A DNA stretch of 8,297 nt from Acidimicrobiaceae bacterium (GTDB taxonomy: Bacteria > Actinomycetota > Acidimicrobiia > Acidimicrobiales > Bog-793): positions 1-8,297 of the forward strand of contig JAODBN010000376.1 in NCBI GenBank assembly GCA_025463965.1, written 5' to 3'. The position numbers were made by a program, and so were the translations under genes. A model generated the notes under the pieces. It was not told where the DNA came from, did no database searches, and saw nothing but the letters and a program-made list of their open reading frames with translations. This document shows positions 5,116 through 8,297 of the stretch, piece by piece. Each line of letters begins with the position of its first letter. Position 1 is the stretch's first letter.

Positions 5116-6756
5116 TCAGGGAGCTGCGGGCACCACCGTGATGGTCTGGCTTACCGCCTCCGACAGGTAGGTGGAGGGGTCAGCGGGGTGGAACGTCGCG
5201 GTGACCGTCCAGGCGCCGATTGCGAGCACGGCGCTGGAACGGACCGAGTAGGAGAAGGTTCCGGGTGCAGACGCCGTCGCGTCCAGCTGTGCCCCCGACA
5301 AGGCGGTTCCGGCGTCGATCGGGGCCGGAGCAAGCCAGCTGAGCGAAGGTGTCGCGCGATCGACCTGGATCGTGACGGTGGTCGTCGTGGTCTGGGCGCT
5401 CGCTGACCCGCTCGGGCGGAAGGTCGCCTGGAGGGTCCTCGAGCCGGCCGCGAGCACGGTTCCCGCAACGGGCACGTAGGTGAAGGTTCCTGGCACCGAG
5501 GACCTGGCATCGAGCTGCTCGGACGAGATGGCGGTCCCGTAGACGATCGGCGCAGGGTTCTGCCAGGAGATGGCCGGCGGCGGCGTCCCGAAGCCGATCG
5601 CGTGCGCCAGCGCGATCTGCTCGGTCACACAAAGCGCCTCCATCGAGCACGCCGAGCTGAGCGCGGTCGCAGCCGAGCGCTGCGTGCTCGCGTAGCTCGG
5701 GCCGCCACCGGCGTCGTAGTAGACGGGGCCCGGCTGACCGGCCGTGCCGTGGCAGTCGGCGACCTCGAGGACGTAAGTGGCTCTAGGCAGTGCGGCGATG
5801 GTGAAGGTTCCGCTCGCTGCGGCGACCTCACCGATGGGAGCCGACAGGGCGCTTGGGACCGCGTCCGTGGGCACGGCGGTCACACAGACATCCGCCAGCG
5901 ACTGGCCCCCGACCGAGGCCACGACGCCGGTGATCGACACGGTGGGCTGTGGCAGGCCGATCGACTTGATCGACAGGTGCGAGACCCGGCTCGCGTAGCC
6001 CTGTTCGATCCAAGAGCTCTGGCCGTAGCCCGTCCAGTTGGACTGCCCGAGCGCCACCGCCAGGCCCGAGATCGTGGCGGTGGGGTTGCGCAGCGCCTGC
6101 AGGATCGGTTGGTCGTCGGCCTGCTGCATCGTGGCGAGCGTCGCCTGCAGCCCGATGTCGATCGTCGGATAGGAGCGGACGCCTGCGGAGTTCCAAATGC
6201 GAGCTCCGCGGCCGGTCATCGACGTGGCCAGCGGATTGTGCTCGTTGCCGACAAATATCGTGCCCTCGAGCGTCGCCCACTGCTCGAGGAAGACGAGCCG
6301 GGGATCGGAGGCCTGCGCGGCGGGTACACCGAGGTAGGCGAGGTACCGCGTGCCCCACTGCTGCAGGCCGGCCACCTGTGAGGTGCTCAACAGCGCGGTG
6401 CGCGCGACGGCGGTCGTTGCGCCCGTTGCGGGCTGGGCCCCCACCGGACGGCGCGGAGCCGCCTTGGGCTTTGTCGCCGCGCGGGTTGGCGTGGCCTTCT
6501 TGTGCGGGGCGGCCACGTGGCGTCGTGTCGCTCGCGGATGGTGGGTCTTCTTGGAACTCGCGTGGTGGCGCTGAGAACGGGAACGGGCCGGCTTGGTCGC
6601 GGCGGGCTTTGGCCGATGGATGACCACGATGATCTCCGCGCCGCTCGGCGCGGCGCTCGCCAGGAGCGCGAGCAGTGCTACCGACGCCGAGAAGGCGGTC
6701 CGCCGCAGCGCGCGACGACGGGTCAGCGCCAGAATGGCGGTACCGGGCACTGACAC
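5116..6756 (-). CDS. Modular secreted protein: lysozyme-like domain plus Ig-like repeats
   Basis: The 546-residue product starts at GTG 6756 and has five parts. (1) Residues 1-40 are a signal peptide, with TRRRALRR before ASVALLALLASAAPSGA. (2) Residues 47-104 are an extremely basic linker of Lys, Arg, His, Pro and Ala. (3) Residues about 123-261 are a lysozyme/transglycosylase-like domain, with FLEQWATLEGT (candidate catalytic Glu164), HNPLATS (173-179) and GVRSYPTIDIGLQAT (192-206), as in secreted or phage proteins with 'EG..NPL.T..GV.(N/S)YP...G..AT'. (4) Residues about 272-336 are a carboxypeptidase-regulatory-like beta domain, with Cys291, Cys335, Cys370 and Cys376 able to form disulfides. 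(5) Residues 394-542 hold two Ig-like repeats. It probably binds or trims peptidoglycan outside the cell; enzymatic activity is inferred. The frame also opens at TTG 6798. GTG 6756 is preferred because it gives a better signal peptide and lies six bases after a -10 motif. Confidence 0.78.
   Translation of the reverse strand: MSVPGTAILALTRRRALRRTAFSASVALLALLASAAPSGAEIIVVIHRPKPAATKPARSRSQRHHASSKKTHHPRATRRHVAAPHKKATPTRAATKPKAAPRRPVGAQPATGATTAVARTALLSTSQVAGLQQWGTRYLAYLGVPAAQASDPRLVFLEQWATLEGTIFVGNEHNPLATSMTGRGARIWNSAGVRSYPTIDIGLQATLATMQQADDQPILQALRNPTATISGLAVALGQSNWTGYGQSSWIEQGYASRVSHLSIKSIGLPQPTVSITGVVASVGGQSLADVCVTAVPTDAVPSALSAPIGEVAAASGTFTIAALPRATYVLEVADCHGTAGQPGPVYYDAGGGPSYASTQRSAATALSSACSMEALCVTEQIALAHAIGFGTPPPAISWQNPAPIVYGTAISSEQLDARSSVPGTFTYVPVAGTVLAAGSRTLQATFRPSGSASAQTTTTTVTIQVDRATPSLSWLAPAPIDAGTALSGAQLDATASAPGTFSYSVRSSAVLAIGAWTVTATFHPADPSTYLSEAVSQTITVVPAAP
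5131..5577 (-). repeat. Two tandem Ig-like protein repeats in the secreted protein
   Basis: Repeat 1 (about 5360-5577) and repeat 2 (5131-5349) encode about 73 residues each. They share SW-x-x-PAPI, GTA-x-S-x-x-QLDA, PGTF-x-Y, VLA-x-G and ATF-x-P at matching spacings. Such 'MBG/Ig-like' modules occur in tandem in large bacterial surface proteins and usually serve as stalks or adhesive parts. The conservation is at protein level, while the DNA has diverged, so this is an old duplication. Confidence 0.75.
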
Positions 6757-6762
6757 GCCTGC

Positions 6763-6771
6763 ACCGTACCA
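6763..6771 (-). promoter_or_regulatory. Candidate extended -10 element of the lysozyme-like secreted protein, leaderless start
   Basis: On the minus strand TGGTACGGT (6771 to 6763) ends six bases before GTG 6756. If used as an extended -10, transcription would begin at or next to that GTG and give a leaderless message, in line with the absence of a Shine-Dalgarno. It is identical to the motif before the convergent secreted-protein gene. No -35 box is seen. Confidence 0.4.
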
Positions 6772-6806
6772 AGTGGAACATTGTCGAGACGGTCCCAATG
6801 AGGGCG

Positions 6807-6829
6807 TTGCCGCTCCCTATGAGCGGCAA
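6807..6829. promoter_or_regulatory. Perfect 9-bp inverted repeat, candidate operator
   Basis: TTGCCGCTC (6807-6815) and GAGCGGCAA (6821-6829) are perfect inverted arms with a 5-base A/T-containing centre. The element lies about 50 to 75 bases upstream of the probable transcription start of the lysozyme-like gene, where activators or repressors commonly bind. It could also form a hairpin on a LysR read-through transcript, but the A/T ends and the odd spacer fit a dimeric-regulator site at least as well. Confidence 0.45.
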
Positions 6830-6945
6830 ATGGCGCTCGGACGAGCACATCTCGTTCTGCCCACCGCACAGCGATCCACCCTCGAGCCTGAAAGGACCCG
6901 GCTTTGCCGCTGGGATGGAGGAGCGCAGGCAATCCCCGGGGACCC

Positions 6946-6973
6946 GCTCTCTGAGCGCCCGCTCAGGCAGAGC
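6946..6973 (-). terminator. Hairpin at the 3' end of the LysR gene
   Basis: GCTCT plus CTGAGCG (6946-6957) pairs with CGCTCAG plus AGAGC (6960-6973), leaving a 2-base bulge. The stem includes the LysR stop codon. There is no U-tract on the minus side, so it is a possible terminator or RNA-stability element rather than a certain one. Confidence 0.4.
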
Positions 6974-7898
6974 GCATCTGATCCTTCGGCACCTCTTTGT
7001 ACTCCCCGAAGGCCTTCTCCAAGCTCTCGACGAACGCGTCGACGTACACGGGCCTACTCGCCGACCGGGTAACGGCGTAGACCTTGCGATGCAAGGTCAC
7101 ACCGGCCAACGGTCTGCAGACAGTCCCGGGGTGCTGCCCACCAGCAAGCGCGAGGCCGGGCACGAGTGCGACGCCGAGCCCCGAGGCCACAAGGCCCTGG
7201 GTCATCCCGTACTCGTCCCCCTCGAAGACGTACCGGGGTTCGAAGCCCGCCTCGCGGCATGCCTCGAGGACGATCAGCGGGCACCACTTGGGGTTTCCCC
7301 CGGTTGCGATCCAAGGTTCGCGCCGAAGGTCTTGGAGCTCGATCTCACACCGGGACGCGAGTGGGTGTTCGGCGTGCACCGTCACGAAGAACTCGTCGGT
7401 CAGCAGGTGCTGGTAAATCCGTCCGGGGTGGCCAAGCCCCTGGTCGAAGGGCACGACGATGACGGCAACGTCGGTGGAGCCGTCGGCGATGCGCTCGAAC
7501 ACGAGGTCCGTCTCGGAGATGCTGAGCTCGACCTGAATGGCGGGGAACTTCGCGGAGAAGTCCGCGACGGCGACTGGCACCCCCGTGGCCGACGCCGTGG
7601 GGAAGGAGGCCACCCTCATGCGCCCCGTGGCTCCCTTGCGCAGTGCCTGAACCGCGACGTCGAGCTCACCGAGCTCCTCGAGGACGCGTAGCCCGTGTTC
7701 GAGCAGGACCGCCGCTTCGGGGGTGGGGCGGATGCCGCGGCCCGTCCGCCGGAACAGCGTGAGGCCGGTCTCGCGCTCGAGCGCCGAGATCTGCTGGCTT
7801 ACCGCCGAAGGCGTGTATGCCAGCTCGGCGGCGGCCCCGGCGATCGAGCCCCGTTCGATGACCGCGCGCAAGGCGCGCAGCCGCTGGACGTCAATCAT
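6963..7898 (-). CDS. LysR-family transcriptional regulator
   Basis: At 311 residues it has the standard LysR length. The winged helix-turn-helix lies at residues about 3-62: LRALRAVIERGSIAGAAAEL, then YTPSAVSQQISALERETG and LFRRTGRGIRPTPEA. A linker helix (62-88) and a two-lobed effector-binding domain follow, starting at TGRMRVASFPTASATG (91-106) and including VAVIVVPF (144-151), HPLAS (178-182) and GLGVALVPGLAL (240-251). It is cytoplasmic and DNA-binding, and the inducer is unknown. It starts at ATG 7898 with no good Shine-Dalgarno. A candidate 45-codon frame with a strong Shine-Dalgarno overlaps this start and could supply ribosomes by coupling. LysR proteins usually control a divergent gene and themselves. 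Here the divergent partner cannot be seen before the window ends, although a T-N11-A dyad lies upstream. Confidence 0.95.
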   Translation of the reverse strand: MIDVQRLRALRAVIERGSIAGAAAELAYTPSAVSQQISALERETGLTLFRRTGRGIRPTPEAAVLLEHGLRVLEELGELDVAVQALRKGATGRMRVASFPTASATGVPVAVADFSAKFPAIQVELSISETDLVFERIADGSTDVAVIVVPFDQGLGHPGRIYQHLLTDEFFVTVHAEHPLASRCEIELQDLRREPWIATGGNPKWCPLIVLEACREAGFEPRYVFEGDEYGMTQGLVASGLGVALVPGLALAGGQHPGTVCRPLAGVTLHRKVYAVTRSASRPVYVDAFVESLEKAFGEYKEVPKDQMRSA

Positions 7899-8028
7899 CT
7901 CGATCGCAACCGGGCGCAGGCAGCGACCGTTGAGCAGCGGGCGAACCTGACGCTGCGAGAGCCAGCGAGGCGAGAACCGCTGTGCTCGCCAGACGGCGGG
8001 GGTCTGGCGTAAAACTTCCGCTTCGCAC
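7891..8028 (-). CDS. Possible small ORF (45 aa) with signal-peptide-like sequence, overlapping the LysR start
   Basis: GTG 8028 is preceded by AAGGAGG (8034-8040), five bases away, the strongest Shine-Dalgarno in the window. The 45 residues have two Arg (11-12), then LASTAVLASLALAASGSPAAQ, which reads as a Sec signal peptide with an AQ-type cleavage end, and then a short polar tail ending CDRDD. The stop TGA (7891-7893) lies inside the first codons of LysR, giving an 8-base overlap that would allow translational coupling to a gene without its own Shine-Dalgarno. Against it, third-position G+C is only about half, well below neighbouring genes, and no family was recognised. It could be a leader peptide, a small exported peptide, the broken 5' end of a secreted-protein gene, or a chance frame downstream of a real LysR leader. 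Confidence 0.4.
   Translation of the reverse strand: MRSGSFTPDPRRLASTAVLASLALAASGSPAAQRSLPAPGCDRDD
7987..8009. other. 8-bp hairpin inside the LysR leader region
   Basis: CGCCAGAC (7987-7994) and GTCTGGCG (8002-8009) form a perfect 8-bp stem with a 7-base G-rich loop. On the minus-strand message it falls early in the candidate small frame, where it could affect translation or attenuate transcription. No alternative partner strand was found. Confidence 0.4.
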
Positions 8029-8033
8029 GACAG

Positions 8034-8040
8034 CCTCCTT
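8034..8040 (-). promoter_or_regulatory. Strong Shine-Dalgarno sequence upstream of LysR
   Basis: AAGGAGG on the minus strand is a full anti-16S match, five bases before GTG 8028 and 136 bases before the LysR ATG. It has no use for LysR directly, which is the main reason to consider the small frame real. Confidence 0.5.
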
Positions 8041-8098
8041 GCGACCAGGATCCCCCACCCACGCTGATGCGGACAAGCGACTCGTGCTGATTGATCCG

Positions 8099-8111
8099 TA
8101 AGCGCAGCTTA
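8099..8111. promoter_or_regulatory. Candidate LysR box (T-N11-A dyad)
   Basis: TAAGCGCAGCTTA is a perfect inverted repeat (TAAGC/GCTTA around GCA) of exactly the T-N11-A form bound by LysR-type regulators. It lies in the 399-bp region upstream of the LysR gene, about 60 bases before the Shine-Dalgarno, as expected for autoregulation and control of a divergent gene. The A/T-rich ends stand out in this G+C-rich DNA. Confidence 0.5.
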
Positions 8112-8297
8112 ACTGAGAGAAAGGGCGAGACCCCGGCGGAAGTCGCTGGTGAAGGCCCTGTGCAGGGCAGAGGGCCTGAATCCGACACCGGCGGCTCCGG
8201 TCGGCGTCCACGCTTTCGGCAGGCCCCCGTGACGCAAATGAAGCGACGCTTACTGGCGGTGAAGCAAGCCGAGCTTGTCCACATGCTTTCGCAAGAT

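Larger units (their letters stand above)
8029..8297. other. Region upstream of LysR running to the window edge; no assignable gene
   Basis: Apart from the LysR box and the Shine-Dalgarno, no gene can be assigned. A plus-strand frame opens at GTG 8229 or ATG 8238 and stays open to the edge (23 codons). A minus-strand frame ends with TAA at 8250-8252 after 15 codons from the edge. Either could be a real partial gene, but both are too short to judge. GCCCT/AGGGC (8155-8168) and GGCCCT/AGGGCC (8154-8176) are two mutually exclusive hairpins in the same stretch. Confidence 0.4.

Noticed and set aside
6757..6798. TTG 6798 as the start of the lysozyme-like secreted protein
   Set aside because: It adds 14 residues with a Cys and aromatic residues before the signal peptide. 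The purine-rich GGGAG upstream is about 14 bases away, too far, and the -10-like motif would lie inside the coding region.
5828..6850. 340-codon minus-strand frame overlapping the secreted protein in another frame
   Set aside because: Long but arginine/alanine-rich, with no domain. The overlapping frame has a signal peptide and clear domains.
6675..7691. 338-codon plus-strand frame opposite the LysR gene
   Set aside because: Antisense shadow of an unmistakable LysR gene, with no domain of its own.
7895..8284. 129-codon minus-strand frame upstream of LysR
   Set aside because: Rich in Arg, Cys and Ser with no family match, and it would run through the LysR box and its control region.
8229..8297. 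Edge frames: plus-strand start at 8229/8238 and minus-strand C-terminus ending at 8250
   Set aside because: Both are open to the window edge but cover only 15-23 codons, and they overlap each other. Sequence beyond the edge would decide between them.

Overview
This window is high-G+C bacterial DNA, roughly two thirds G+C by eye. It most resembles a high-G+C actinobacterium. Supporting signs are strongly G/C-biased third codon positions in the clear genes, GTG and TTG starts, TAnnnT-type -10 elements with poor -35 boxes, a SigR/SigH-like GGGAAT...GTT element, and gene families common in that phylum. A more exact placement, such as Acidimicrobiia, would be a guess. No rRNA, tRNA, CRISPR array, transposase or phage gene was found.

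Left part (1-2766): the window opens in the last 82 codons of a MalK/UgpC-type sugar ABC-transporter ATPase (its C-terminal TOBE region). A 535-bp stretch without a convincing gene follows, holding a SigR-like promoter and several hairpins. Three + strand genes come next: an alpha/beta hydrolase of the cofactor-free haloperoxidase type, a GNAT acetyltransferase, and a DUF302 protein. These look like stand-alone accessory genes rather than one pathway.

Middle part (2767-4200): a metallophosphoesterase of the 3',5'-cyclic-nucleotide phosphodiesterase class (minus strand) is divergent from a second GNAT acetyltransferase (plus strand). They share a 124-bp intergenic region with a candidate promoter and a 10-bp palindrome.

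Right-middle part (4201-6962): two exported proteins are encoded convergently and end 69 bp apart around strong hairpins. One is a small secreted protein with a papain/C39-like Cys-His layout. The other is a modular secreted protein: signal peptide, very basic Lys/Arg/His/Pro-rich linker, lysozyme-like domain, carboxypeptidase-regulatory-like beta domain, and two Ig-like repeats. The same 9-mer, TGGTACGGT, lies upstream of each in the right orientation for an extended -10 promoter. This pair is the best candidate here for a little-described cell-envelope module.

Right end (6963-8297): a LysR-type regulator on the minus strand is preceded by a possible 45-codon reading frame with a strong Shine-Dalgarno sequence and a signal-peptide-like sequence. 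Its stop overlaps the LysR start. Further upstream is a perfect T-N11-A dyad typical of LysR boxes. The divergent gene such a regulator would normally control is not identifiable before the window ends.
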